Positions 11,051 through 24,469 of a stretch of DNA of 64,000 bases are shown here, one piece after another (within the stretch, counting starts at the first letter, position 1; the number at the start of each line of letters is the position of its first letter). The DNA lies in the NCBI GenBank assembly GCA_943704415.1, contig CALSCO010000975.1:1-64000 (forward strand), written 5' to 3'. Position numbers and translations under genes: made by a program. Source of the stretch: Parvularia atlantis (Eukaryota > Opisthokonta > Rotosphaerida). The notes beneath the pieces were generated by a model. That model was not told where the DNA came from and did no database searches. It saw only the letters and a program-made list of their open reading frames with translations.

Positions 11051-14000
11051 CTACACACGCGCGAGCACGGCGCGGAAGGCCTTCGCGTCGCCAGAGAGGC
11101 GGATCACGAAGCCTGTCGACATGAGCAGCGAGCCCGGGTAGACGCCGTCAAAGTCGCCCGTGACCTGCGCCGCCGCGGTCAGCGCTTGTCTGCCAGCAAC
11201 GTAGGCGTGTCACAGCGCACCTGGTACTGCGCAGTCGGGTCGAGGCCCTGCAGCTTGATGCGCGGGAACGACCACACGAGCTCGTAGTAGTCGCTGTTGA
11301 AGACGAGCACGAGCGCGCGGCTGCGGTCGGGCGAAACGTACATCCACGCCGTCAGGTGGATGCCCTCGTGCTTGTCGTACGGCGACGCCAGCCGGTACAG
11401 GTCGCCCGAGCGCACGATGTCCTCCGTGCTGCGGTACTGCGCCAGATGCTGCGGAACGAGGTCCTGCCGGTCGTCCCACCCGTCAGCCACGGCCCACGCA
11501 AGCGACCCCGCGCGCGGCGCACGTATTCGTCGTTTGACAGCTCGAGTAGGTTTAGCTGGTAGCCAAAGTTGCCGCCCATCGCGACGCGGGCGCGCGTGAC
11601 CTGTCGTGCGCGCCCACGCTGCGCTCAGCACCAACGACGACGACGCTAGCGGGTGCGCGGCGCACAAAGGACGTCTCGCGACCGTTCTGGTCGTTTGGGC
11701 TCTTGGAGACGTGCGAGGCCATGGCCGACGCCGGGTAGGCGAGCAGTGTGCCTGCACGTGTGCGGGTGGTGTGAGCTGGCGCGGTCCGGCACAGCGCTCG
11801 CGTTGCGCGCGCACCGTGCTGGATCTTGAGGCGCGCGATCGCGTCCGTGTTGTCGCTCGTCCAGACCTGCGGCATGTAGTACAGCAGCGCGGCGTCGAAG
11901 CGGCCGCCGCCGCCAGAGCAGCTCTCTGCCGCGTGCGATGCATGAGCACACACACGGGTGTGCACGCGGGGGACAAAGGGCGGCCGCACCAAAGAGAACG
12001 CGCGGGAAGGCGGACGTGATGCGCTCCATGACGTCGTACAGACCCAGCACGAAGCGGTGGTACGTCTCGCCCTGATGCGCGCGCACGCGTTGGGCCGCGG
12101 CGGCGACGCCAGCGCGGCCGCGCACCTGCATTGAGCTGTCGAGCAGCGCCGAGCCGACCTCGGTCAGGTGCCGGTTGAAGTCCCACTTGAGGAACGTGAT
12201 GTTGGCCGAAGCAAGCGTCGTTGTGACGGCCTGATGGGCGCGGGGCACACCATCAGGCCACGCGAGTGCGTAAGCGCGCGGCGGCAGCATCGCACCTGCA
12301 CGACAAAGTCGCGCACGTCCTTGCGCGACAGGTCGAGCACGAGCTGGTTACGGCTCTCGCTGCGCGGACGCTGCTCATGGCCGTGTTCAGCCATCGCCGC
12401 GTTGTGCGCGCAGGGAGCGCACCTTGGGCACGTGCAGCGCCCAGTCCGGGTTGGCGCGGTACAGGTCGCTGTTGACGCTGATCATCTCGGGCTCCTGCAC
12501 GGCGCCGTCAGCGGCGGCCGAGTCGGCCAATCCCCTGCGCAGCGCACCATCCAGATGCCAAACTTGAGGCCCATGGCGTTGACGCGGTCGGCCACGCCCT
12601 TGAGGCCGTTCGGGAACTTGTTGCGGTTGACTGTCCAGTCGCCGAGGCAACACCGGTCGTCGTTGCGCTCGCCAAACCAGCCTGCGTGTAACGTGTCAGT
12701 GCCGCGCACAAGCCGTGCCCCATGCTCGCACCGTCGTCGAGCACGACCATGTCGAGGCCGAGGTCGGCGGCGGGCTCGGCCAGGCGCGAGACGATTTTCT
12801 GCGCGGCCGCTGTCAGCCGTGTCACACGCATGCGCAGGTCTGCGCACGCACGTCCTCCGACACGTCAAAATACATGGCCTCCCAGCTGTTGACGAGGATC
12901 GGGCGGGCCAGGTCGCGCCAGTAGCCGCGCGCGAGCTGTGCGGCGTGTCAGGGCTATCGATGGACGTGCGGGGTGCTCTGGGCTACGCACGCGGGTGCGC
13001 ATGAGCTTGTGCAGCTGGCGCGAGAGCGGCCCCACGCCGGCGGCCGAGTACACCAAGGCAACCTGCGTGTGCGGACAATGAGTCGCGCAACGGACACGCG
13101 TGCCACCAGCGCACCTCGGGCGTCGCAAACGTCTCGCCGCCGTACAGGCGCCACTCGAACGAGATGGGCTCGATGCCGGCCGACACGCGCAGCCGGCCCG
13201 TCTGCGTGATCTCGGCGTCCATCGTGAAGCCGCCCGTGTACAGCAGGACGACGCCAAAGTGCTCGCCCGCGGTCTCGTGCATGGGGCCGTCGGCGATGAT
13301 GGCGAACGGGTTGTGTTGGTGCGACGACGCGCCGCGGCGGCTGTTGATGCTCTGCGCACGGCGTGAGCGCCCACAGCACATGCGCATGCACGCGACCCGG
13401 CCGCCCACCTGCGTGCCGACCGTGAGCGGCGACGTCACGATGTGCCGCTCGCGCGCCCAGGCCCCCGACAGGTGCGTGAACGTGTAGCCATGGCGCGCGG
13501 TGGGGAAGTCGATCGTGGCGGACATGATGCTGCGCCGCGCGTGTGAGGGCCACACACGGCCGTGCGCGCGCGTGCGGACCGCGCACCTGTGCAGGTCCAC
13601 CGTCGCGTCGCTTGGGTTGACCAGCACGAGACGGCGCGTGATGATGTCGCTGTCGTGGTAGACGGTGTACCACAGGTGCGCCTTGGGCGGGCGCTCAGGC
13701 CCCCCCCCCGGCCTCACACGCGCGGCCCGGGCACGCCGCGCACCTGCAGCTCCATCACCGGGTCCTCGAGCGTTACGTGCAGCGTCGTGGCCTCGGACGC
13801 GTCGTTGACGTAGAAGGCGGGCTGCTTGGCGTCGACCTGTACGCGCGCGCGCGGACATCGGCTCAGCGTGCGCACAAATGTGCACGCGCTCTCGCCGCAC
13901 CGTCGGCTTGCCCGCGACGATCTCGTGCGTCTTGTAGCGCATCTGCGACACGCGCGAGCCGTCGAGCTCGTACGTGAGGTCGACGGAGGGGAAGCGGAAG

Positions 14001-14636
14001 TCGCCCGTGCCAAAGTCGCTGTGCCGGCGTCAGCACGGCCGCGACGGCTGTCCCCAGGCCGCTGCACCTGTACTCGAGCATGAGCGCGTTGCGCGACTCG
14101 TACGTGGTCGAGTAGTCGTCGTTGGTGATTGTCGGGTCGAACGACTGCACGTTGCAGTCGGACGAGAGGAACGCCACGGACGGCAGGCTCGCGGCCGCGC
14201 CCGAGGCCACGTAGTCCTCGTCCAGGTGGCCCCAGTGCAGGTGCACGAGCATCTGGCCCGGCCCGACGCGGAAGGCTGCGTGCGAGGATCAGCAGCGTGC
14301 GCCACGTGGCGCACGTGCGGCGGCGGCGCACCATACAGCGACGACTTGCTCACGAGGTGGAACTCGGCCGAGCTCGCCTTGTAGTACACGCCCTGGCCGT
14401 GCGCGGCGCTGCGCGCGGGCGCGCACGTGGTGCACAGCACGCGGCAACGTCAGCACGTGGTGTCGCGCGGTGACGTCCTGCGCACGCGCCCGGCCCCCGC
14501 CCGGCACCGCGCGACCGCACGCAGCGGGCCGCCGTGCAGCCTTCGATCCCCCGCACTTCTGCAGCACACACCCCGCAACGCACCCGGCGACGACGCACGC
14601 GCCAAGCAGCACACCGAGCGACCCGAGTGTCATCAT
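11051..14636 (-). CDS. Family GH36 alpha-galactosidase, predicted secreted or membrane-anchored
   Basis: The enzyme hydrolyses alpha-1,6-galactosides (melibiose/raffinose type) by a retaining mechanism. The start at 14636 gives a hydrophobic N-terminus ([20 protein letters not shown]) that can serve as signal or anchor. An N-terminal beta-supersandwich follows ([47 protein letters not shown]). The (beta/alpha)8 barrel contains [29 protein letters not shown], the nucleophile segment [12 protein letters not shown] (Asp of KWD), and the acid/base segment [15 protein letters not shown] (Asp of RFD). The C-terminal domain ends AFRAVLARV at 11051. Both catalytic Asp residues are present, so the enzyme looks active. 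About 17 exons. The start codon lies 24 nt from that of the divergent HMG-box gene. Confidence 0.93.
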
Positions 14637-14660
14637 GCTTGTTCGAAAGTCGCCGCAACC

Positions 14661-15935
14661 ATGCTGACCGCTGTCCGTCTCGCGAGCGCACGCAACACGC
14701 CTGCCGTCTCGCTCGGTGCGTCGCCGCGGGCCGCGGGTCGTCGCGCCGCCTCGCGTGGTGTGGCCTGGTGCGGGCCGGTGTCGTGTCGGGCTGGGCCGCA
14801 CGGGGAGTGGGGCGGAGGCGGGCACGCGCGCGGGGGTGGGGCGCGGCGCCGGTTGCCCGCCAAAAAAGAACGGGAAAAAAGTAACGTCAACGCGCGCCCC
14901 GCTCCCCTGTCGTCGCCCGCCGCCGCAGCTGCGACCGCGGCCTCGCGCCACCTCGCGACCAAGACGAGCGACCCGAACAAGGTGGCGCGGCGATGCGCCG
15001 TGTGTGCTCACCAGGCAGATTGCTGACGTCGTCGGCCCGCACCACCCGCAGGTCAGGATCCCCAAGAACAACCGCACCGCGGGCGCGCTGGGGCTGTTCG
15101 CGCTCGACTATGTACGTGCTGCAGCCGCTCCGTCCTGGCGGGAAGACGCCGGCTGACGGGGCGCGGCCGCCGCAGCTCGAGCACCTCGACCTCACCAAGT
15201 CGCCGCGCGCGCTGCTCTCGGAGATCAACAACGCGTGGCTCGGGCAGGAGGAGGAGACGCGGAAGGTGCGGGCGGGCGATGGGCTGCCGCCGGCCGCTGA
15301 CGAACGGGGGATGCGGTGGGCAGTCGTACGCGGTGCGCGCGAGCAAGGTGCCCAAGGGCGACTTCTTCTACTCCTTCAGGTGCGCGTGTGCTGCGCGCGC
15401 CGGGTGAGTGACGCGCAGCACCGACGCGCGACGCCCACGCGCAGCAACATCGTCAAGAAGGCGGAGGAGCTTGTGAAGGACGAGAAGGTGCGGGGCGCGG
15501 CGGACGACAAGGGGCGCATGGCTGACATCGCGGTTGCGCCACCCGCGCGCCAGACCAAGCTGCTTGCCAAGGCGGCCAAGGCCAAGAAGCCGGCGCAGCC
15601 GCGCGCGGTCTCGTCGTTCATCCTGTACTCACAGGAGCGCTTCCAGACGCTGCGGGGCGGTGCGCGCATGGGCTGGCGAGGCTGAGCCGGTCCGCGCTGA
15701 CCCGCGTTGCCGCAGAGAACCCGGGCATCCCGGTCAGCGGCATCATGAAGATCGTCGGGCAGGAGTGGAAGGCGCTCGACGCGACCAAGAAGGATCAGTA
15801 CAAGGCCAAGGTGGCGCCGTTGACACTCCGTCGCGCGTCAGGCTGAGCCGTTCGCGCGCGCGCACGCAGTACGAGCAGGCCAAGGCAGCGCTCAAGGCCG
15901 ACGCCGCCGCCGCGCCCGCCCAGCCGTCGTCGTGA
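14661..15935 (+). CDS. TFAM-like protein: mitochondrial presequence and two HMG boxes
   Basis: Exon 1 (ATG 14661) encodes MLTAVRLASARNTPAVSL, and a later exon supplies ASRHLATKTSDPNK. Both are Arg/Ala/Ser-rich without acidic residues, as in mitochondrial presequences. A first, diverged HMG box follows: IPKNNRTAGALGLFALDY, SPRALLSEINNAWLGQEEE, TRKSYAVRASKVPKGDF. After a basic linker (AKAAKAKKPAQPRAV), a clear second box runs SSFILYSQERFQTLRAEN, PVSGIMKIVGQEWKALD, TKKDQYKAKYEQAKAALK. It ends QPSS at 15935. Two tandem HMG boxes plus a presequence is the architecture of TFAM/Abf2, which compact mtDNA and activate its transcription. A nuclear HMGB protein is the alternative if the presequence reading is wrong. 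Eight or so exons. Confidence 0.82.
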
Positions 15936-16111
15936 GGCGGCCGAGCGAGGATGCGGGCTCGCGCGTGAGGCTTCTGATCTTCTGCCTGTGTCTCCTTGCG
16001 TGTGCCGCAGTGGCCTGACTTGCTGCGGATCACACACACACACAAAAAAAAACCAATTACGACGGCGCCGACCCCCCTCGCCCCGCCCGCCACCCGTCCG
16101 CCGGGCGCCCC
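15936..16111. other. Convergent 3' intergenic region
   Basis: This 176-nt stretch lies between the stop codons of the TFAM-like gene and the MST kinase and must hold both 3' ends. It contains a (CA)n run followed by nine A (about 16031-16050) and a C-rich tract. I see no gene in it. Confidence 0.6.
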
Positions 16112-17984
<1,873 letters not shown>

Positions 17985-18054
17985 GGCTGGGCTCGTAGGA
18001 GCGGCACCACAAAAGTTATACAACGTTCATCACACCTCTGTTAGTGGTCAACGG

Positions 18055-19180
18055 TCAAGGGGCGAACAGGTCGTCCACGTTGAACGCCTGCAGGCTCAGG
18101 TTGGGCACGACGGCCGGCGGCGACTGGTCGCCCGTGCTCGGCAGCCGGGGCGGTGAGCCGTCGGCGCTACCGCCCTTGGGCACGAAGCGGTGCTTGACGA
18201 CGGTCGGTGGTGGAGGCGCTGCTGGCGCTGCGGCTGGCGCGGGCGTTGACGTGACTGGCCCCGCTGGCCCGGCACTGGTCGCTGGCCTCATCGCGGGCCT
18301 GCTCACGGGCTGAACGAGTCGCGGCGCTGGTGCCTCGATCGGACGGGAAGGCACGTCGAGAACACTGCGGATGTCGAGCGGCCTGTGGGTGTTCGTCTGA
18401 GCACGCAACACAGCGCACCGCACGCGCACCGCTCCGTCCGGCTGCGCTTGAGCCGCAGGTGCACGGTCGGCGGCGCGCGCGACGAGTCTGACAGCAGCAC
18501 GCGGCCGGACGCGTCGTCGCCCAGGTACACGCGCTTGTGCACGCGGCCCGGCACGCGCGCGCCCTCGCTGATTGGCACAATCGCCGTCACGTTGCGCTCG
18601 GACTCTGCCGCGGCCGCGGTGCTCAGGCCGTGGTGCATGCGGCACGCCGTGTGCACTCGCACGCACCCTCCCGCAGCGCCGCCACGGTCTGCCGCAGCTT
18701 GCGCTTGGCGACGTCGTAGCGCTCCTGGCGCAGCTGCCCGAGCCGCTGCAGGCGCGTGTCATACACACGCGCGCGCAGGCGAGCCGCCGCGGCGCCGCAC
18801 CACGTAGCGCTCGTAGTTGCGCCCGTCGAGCGGCAGCGGGCGAGGCAACAGCGCGGTCACCTCGCGTTCGCTGAACTTGTCGCCGATGTGCTTGCGCCAG
18901 AGCGCGTCGGTAACCTCGGCGAGGTGCTACACCGATCGTCAGGCGCAGTCGCACGGCCGAACGGGCGCGCACCGGGTTGAGCCGCTGCAGGCGCTGCAGC
19001 TGCACGTCCGTGCACCGCTCGAGCACGGGCAGGAACAGCGCCGCGGGCACGTCGCCGATGCGCTCGATGGCTGTGCGCGGCGCCGATCAGCGGGCCTGGT
19101 GCGTGCGTGCGCGCGTGTGCACGGCTGGGCGTGCCGTCTATGTGGTTGGCCAGGCAGCGCAGGGCAAGCTGCTGAAGCAT
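18055..19180 (-). CDS. Elongin A-like protein
   Basis: Elongin A is the large subunit of the SIII elongation factor and a Cul5 ubiquitin-ligase adaptor. From the ATG at 19180 the protein begins MLQQLALRCLANHIDG. It continues IERIGDVPAALFLPVLERC, TDVQLQRLQRLNP and EVTDALWRKHIGDKFSERE. This is the BC-box/F-box-like core of elongin A (short leucine-rich segment followed by the LWKKH motif). Further on, RNYERYVV, a basic helix (LGQLRQERYDVAKRKLRQTV), a beta-like section (PGRVHKRVYLGDDASGRVLL) and a disordered Pro/Ala tail ending LSLQAFNVDDLFAP at 18055. The N-terminal TFIIS-like domain of animal elongin A is absent, as in fungal Ela1. An upstream in-frame ATG near 19278 would add residues unlike the family. 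Confidence 0.85.
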
Positions 19181-19578
19181 GCCGACGCCGTGAGGGATGT
19201 ATGAGCGCACGTCAGCCACAATGCATTCGGTTGGGAAAGAACGCGTGCACGGCAGATACAGGTGAACTGTGAAGACCATAGGACGCGCGCCACAGGCACC
19301 ACAGCGATGCGCGCGCGCACACACACAGACAGCACAACAGGCACCGTCACCGGCGTCCCGGCCCGCGCGCGTCGTCGCTCCCGTGCAGGTGGTTGTCACT
19401 GAGCCGCCTGTGTGCACGTACGCCGTGTGTCACATTCGCAGCAGAAAACAAAGCGGGGGAAGCCCCCCACAACCGCCCGGGAATTCCCCACCACTTTTGC
19501 GTCCTCTCCACGCACACGCTCGCGACGCCCGCACGCACCCAGCACCCAGCACCCAGCACCCAGCACCCAGCACCCGCC
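19181..19578. promoter_or_regulatory. Divergent promoter region, elongin A / PhyH-like gene
   Basis: These 398 nt separate two divergent start codons and form the longest gene-free stretch of the window. The right end carries a tandem heptamer repeat just before the PhyH-like ATG. The rest is mixed GC-rich sequence with no convincing ORF or RNA gene. I see no TATA box. Confidence 0.5.
19537..19575. repeat. Tandem heptamer repeat (ACCCAGC)5
   Basis: Five perfect head-to-tail copies of ACCCAGC plus a partial sixth end 3 nt before the ATG of the PhyH-like gene, so they lie in its 5' leader. The minus strand reads GCTGGGT. Such a G-rich/C-rich leader could affect translation or transcription start, but no function is shown. 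Confidence 0.9.
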
Positions 19579-21834
19579 ATGAGCACCGACGCCGTCGCCG
19601 TGCAGCGCCTCGGCGAGCTGTTCGGGCAGCAGGTGCGCAGCGCGCCGCAGTAGCGCAGGCCGCGTGGCCGAGCATCGTGACGTCGCGCAACGCCGCAGTT
19701 CGACGCCAAGTTTCTCGGCACGGTCCTCGAGCGCTTCCAGGGCGACCTGCAGAAGACGAGCGAGTACTTGCTCGAGGTCACGCAGCGCACACCCGGCGCG
19801 CCCACCGCCGCCCGCCCGCCCGCGCCGGTGCGTCGCATGCGCTTTTGAAACGACGGTCTGTGAGCCGTGCGCCGTGCGCGCGCCAGCCGCCCAAGTACGA
19901 CCATGCGGACGACCTCGAGGGCAAGGTGCGGCCGGCCCGGCATGCGTGTGACGGGGGCTGACCAGGCGCAGGACGACATGTCGGTCGACGGCGTGTCCGC
20001 GCCGAGCACGCCCGCCCCGACCGCCGCCCCGGGCTCGTTCAACACGGCAACGCGCGAGGCGCGCCGGCAGCAGCTCGGCCAGCTGCAGATGTACCTGCAG
20101 AAGATCGGCGTGGCTGGCAAGACGGCGCAGGAGCGGCGAGAGTTCTTCACGCAGAACCCTGTCGCGCTGTCGGACATGAAGCGCTTCCTTGAGACGATCG
20201 GCCTGCAGGGCATGAACTTTGCCCAGCTGCAGGAGTACTTCCGGGTGCGTCGCCGCGCTTGCCTGGCGGCTACACGGCTGGCGGCTGCATGGCTGACGGC
20301 GCAAAATTCCCCACACCTCAGCAAGTCGGCCTATCGTTCAACGCCAAAACGCAAGGCGACCCGGCGCGCGACGAGTTCATGCGGCAGCTGCTGACGGTCG
20401 AGCAGAAGCGTGAGCACGTGCGCAGTTGCGTCCAAATCCCGCCCTGACGCCGCTCGCCGCGCAGGCTACGAGCAGTACATCTTCGCCGACCGGCTCAGCC
20501 CGCAGCAGAAGCAGCGCTTCCACCGCGAGGGCTTCCTCCTGCTCAAAGGCGTCGTGAGCCGCGCACTCGTGGACGGCGCCGTACGCGACATCCACCGGTG
20601 TGGCCGCGTGCACGTCCGGGCTCGCATACGCGCCACCTGCTTATGCCGGAGGGGGCGCCAGGGTCCTCGGCCGCGGCTTCCCGCCTGACCAGCGTGAGGC
20701 GTACGACAAGACGACGTGGTGCCCCGAGCTTGCCTCCGCCTCGTCCGTGCTTGACCTGCTGTATGAGTCGCCCGCGCTCGCCTACGTCATGTCGCTCGTC
20801 GGGCCCGTCGCGCGCCTGGACAAGGCGTCGATCTCAGCGCGGGTGCGCGCCGACCTGGCGCGTTGCGTATCGGCTGACGGCGCGGTGGCAGTTCCCCGGC
20901 TATGGCTGCGTCGACCACACAGACCCGCGCGCGCGTCAAGTAGTCCCGCCCGACCGCACGATCAACCCGTACGTGCCGTGGCCCAACTGGCCGCAGCAGT
21001 GGACCCTCGATGGCATGCCCAACGGCTTCAACGGCGTGCCGCGCGGGCAGGTGCGCGCTGATCGCACCCGCACCGGCCGCTCACCCCGCACCGCAACGTG
21101 CAGGCGCAAAACTTCACGTGCAACGTGTCGGTGTACCTCAACGAGGCGCAGGTGCAGATGTGCGGTGCGTGCGCCTGTGCGACGTGCAGCCGCGGTGTGC
21201 CGACGGCTGACGTGCCGCGCAGGCAACGACGTCGTCTTCCCGGGCAGCCACCTGATCGTCAACGACTTTTTCCGGCGCCAGGGTGGCGCGCAGAACGTGC
21301 TACAGTCGCACTCGACGACCGACCTGCAGTGCCAGGTGGCGACATCGCGCGCGCAGCTGCGACGGGACACACGCGCTCATCCGCTGCGCACCGCCAGGTC
21401 AGCCTCGGCGCACCCTCGCAGATGCTCGTCGGGCCCGGCGACGTGCTCATCACGCACTACCTGCTCGCGCGGTGCATCGCGCCCAACATCTCACCGAGCG
21501 TGCGCCTGGTCGTCAACTTTCGGCGCGCGCGGGCTATCGGGGGCGGCAGACGCGCGTGGGCTGACACGTTCGCCGCCGCAGCGTGTACGAGGCCAACCAT
21601 GTACCCAATGCCTTTCGGCCCGACGCCATAGACGACATGTGGCTCGAGTTTGACGGCCTGCGAGAGATCGGCGTGCAGCCCCTGCGCGGACAGCTGAACC
21701 CGCTGATGCAGCTCAGTGCGGCCGCGGCCCTCGCCAGTGCGCCCGCCCCGGCCCCGGCCAAGCGCTGCGCCAGCTGCCAGTCGCCTGCGGACGCGCAGGC
21801 CCGCTTCTGCGCGTTCTGCGGCCGCCCGTTCTAG
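19579..21834 (+). CDS. PhyH-like protein with CUE-like N-terminus and C-terminal zinc ribbon; iron ligands apparently lost
   Basis: Start ATG 19579: VQRLGELFGQQ joins FDAKFLGTVLERFQGDLQ and KTSEYLLEVTQ, resembling a CUE/UBA-type ubiquitin-binding helix bundle. A helical spacer (QMYLQKIGVAGKTAQERREF) precedes a phytanoyl-CoA dioxygenase-like core: RLSPQQKQRFHREGFLLLKG, FTCNVSVYLNEAQVQMCGND, VVFPGSHLIVNDFFRR, LVGPGDVLITHYLLARCI, APNISPSVRLVVNFRR. Members of this family bind Fe(II) with HxD and a distal His. Here the first site reads QWTLDGMPNG (Thr for His) and the distal site LLARCIAPN (Arg for His), so iron binding is doubtful. The C-terminus KRCASCQ...ARFCAFCGRPF is a C-x2-C zinc ribbon. The domain combination is unusual. 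Stop at 21834. Confidence 0.85.
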
Positions 21835-21941
21835 ATTTGCTGTATAGGACCCCCCTACATAGGCCTATCTCTGCTAGCGAGACCGATATGGTCGCGCGCG
21901 CGTGACGCTGCTGCCGCGTCACAGCGAGCGCACCCCAGCGC

Positions 21942-22292
21942 ATGGTACGGACACCTGTGCGCCCGAGGGGCTCGCTCAGCGCCGTGACCAACGTGGACTA
22001 CGTCAACGAGCGCGGGACAACGATACAGCGCCTGGGCAACGGCCGCCTGGTTCGGCTCAACGGCGCGATAGTGTGCCGCAACGCCGATGGTGGTGACGGC
22101 GAACCGAGTGCGTGGTCTGCCCGCCTGTGCCGCCGTGCACCGCATTCATCCGCGCGCACCGGCACAGCGGTCAACATCGCGCTGGCCCACGCGACCACGT
22201 GCCTTCGCTCCACTGCCGCGCAAAGAACTACGCAAGAACTTCGTCTGCAACTGAAGACCGCCCCCAGTACGTGCAACGACCTGCAGGACTGA
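21942..22292 (+). CDS. Possible small hypothetical gene
   Basis: This open frame lies between the PhyH-like gene and ETF-QO. It reads MVRTPVRPRGSLSAVTNVDY then VNERGTTIQRLGNGRLVRLN and GAIVCRNAD. A GTGGTGACGG donor with a GGCACAG acceptor would remove about 75 nt and keep the frame to the stop at 22292 (LKTAPSTCNDLQD). No family is recognised. Codon use in the first part (GC-rich third positions) looks like its neighbours, but the second half does not look strongly coding. It may instead be leader sequence of ETF-QO. Confidence 0.35.
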   Translation: MVRTPVRPRGSLSAVTNVDYVNERGTTIQRLGNGRLVRLNGAIVCRNADGGDGEPSAWSARLCRRAPHSSARTGTAVNIALAHATTCLRSTAAQRTTQELRLQLKTAPSTCNDLQD

Positions 22293-22428
22293 TCCACGCT
22301 CACGCTCACGCCGACCGAGGTCCGCGACACGGCCTCGCACGAGCCCGTCGGCGCACGCCGTGCATGTGAAATCCGCCGTGTGACTTCTTGTGTGCTAGCC
22401 TGACCACTTTGCTGCTGACCACTGACAC

Positions 22429-24407
22429 ATGCGATCGACCGCGATGTTGACGGCTTCGCGCACCGCCGCCGCGCGCGCGTGGGGCCTTGCGCGCCTGAGC
22501 ACGGCGCCGGTGCTGCGCCGCGCGACCGCGTCCAACGTGGACGAGGTGCGCGGCCGACGAGGGAAGCGCCGGCGCTGACAAACGCGACGCAGGCCACCCT
22601 AGCCCGCCTCAAGCAGCCACGCTCGAGCGACGAGACGGACGTGGTCATCGTCGGCGCGGGCCCGGCGGGGCTCGCCGCGGCCATCCGCTTGCGCCAACTG
22701 TGCGAGCAGCACGGCAAGGACCTGCGCGTGTGCGTGGTCGAGAAGGGCAGCGAAGTCGGTGCGGCGTCCCGCGGCGCGCGCATCACCTCCGCGGCCTATC
22801 GCGCCCCGCCGCTGCAGGCGCGCACATCCTCTCGGGCGCCGTGATGGAGCCGCGGGCCATGAACGAGCTCTTCCCGGACTGGAAGGAGCGCGGGGTGCGC
22901 TCTTGGCCCCGCCGCGCCACCGCGCCAACCGACCCGGTCCACTCACCGCTTTCGCCGCTCCGACAGGCGCCGCTCAACACGCCTGTGCAGGCCGACCAGG
23001 TCCTCTTCCTGACCGAGAAGATGGCCATCCCGCTGCCCGTACCGCCGCCGATGCAGAACCACGGCATGCGCCGCTCGCTGCCCGCCGGCCTCGCGCGCGC
23101 TCCTGACACTCGTCGCAGGCAACTACATTGTCTCGCTCAACAACGTCGTGCGCTGGCTCGGCCAGCAGGCTGAGGCCATGGGCGTCGAGATTTACCCGGG
23201 CTACGCCGCGTCTGAGGCACGGCGGCCCCCCGCGGCTCGGGCCGAGCTGCGGCTGAGCAGGGCGCGCGCAGGTGCTGTACGCCGAGGACGGCAGCGTCAA
23301 GGGCATCGCCACGAACGACGTCGGCCTGAACAAGCGCGGCCTGCCGAAGGCATGGCGCCGCGCACGCATTGGGCACTGCGCAGACTGCTGAAGCCGCGCC
23401 GCAGGACAACTTTGAGCGCGGCCTCGAGCTGCACGCCAAGGTCACGATGTTTGCCGAGGGCTGCCACGGCTCGCTCACCAAGGGCCTGATCAACAAGTTC
23501 AATCTACGCGCCAACAGCCAGCACCAGACGTACGGCATCGGGCTGAAGGAGGTGCGTGCGGGGGTGCGGGCCGCCGTGCTGCACAGCGAGCCGATACCGC
23601 CCGCCGCAGGTCTGGGAGATTGACCCGGCCAAGCACCGCCCCGGCTTTGTGCAGCACACGCTTGGGTGGCCCGTGCCGACCGACGTCTACGGCGGCTCGT
23701 TCATGTACCACGCCGAGAACAACCAGGTGTTCATCGGCTACGTGGTGCGTCGTGCGGCCCTGGCGCTTCCACCCCGTCTGACGACGCGCTGCCGCGCTGC
23801 GCAGGTCGGCCTGGACTACAAGAACCCGTACCTCAGCCCGTACAAGGAGTTCCAGCGCTTCAAGACGCACCCGGCCGTGAGCAAGTACCTCGAGGGCGGC
23901 AAGTGCACGGCGTACGGCGCGCGCGCGATCAATGAGGGCGGCGTGCAGGTGCGTGCGGGCGTGTCAGTGTGGGTGTACACGGCGTCCTGACAGCGGCGTT
24001 ACAGTCGTTCCCGCAGTCGTACTTCCCGGGTGGCGTGCTCCTCGGCTGTGCCGCCGGCACGCTCAACGTGGCCAAGATCAAGGGCTCGCACACAGCCATG
24101 AAGAGGTGCGTCTGTGCATGCATGCGCGCGTGAGCGCGTCTCGCTCAGTCTGCGCGCGCGCAGTGGCATGCTCGCGGCCGAGGCGGCGTTTGCGCGGCTG
24201 ACCGACGACAAGGCGCTGTCGGGCCCGGTCGTGTTGCACGAGTACGAGAAGAGCCTGAAGGTGCGGCGACATGCGGGCGACCGGCGTGCTCACTGTCGCG
24301 CTGCAGGAGTCGTGGGTCTGGAAGGAGCTGTGGGCCGTGCGCAACTTCCGCCCCGCGTTTGAGAAGTTTGGCCTCTGGGGCGGCTCGATGTGGGCCGGCA
24401 TCGGTAC

Positions 24408-24469
<62 letters not shown>

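Noticed and set aside
14637-14660. A tRNA B-box-like GTTCGAA at about 14641.
   Set aside because: The following bases do not fit GGTTCGANNCC and no A box or cloverleaf can be drawn; the site is inside a 24-nt divergent spacer.
17985-18023. Extending the MST kinase start to the ATG at 18023.
   Set aside because: The added MYNFCGAAPTSPA has no counterpart in the family and overlaps the TATA-like ttatac. The ATG at 17984 fits better, though the longer start is not excluded.
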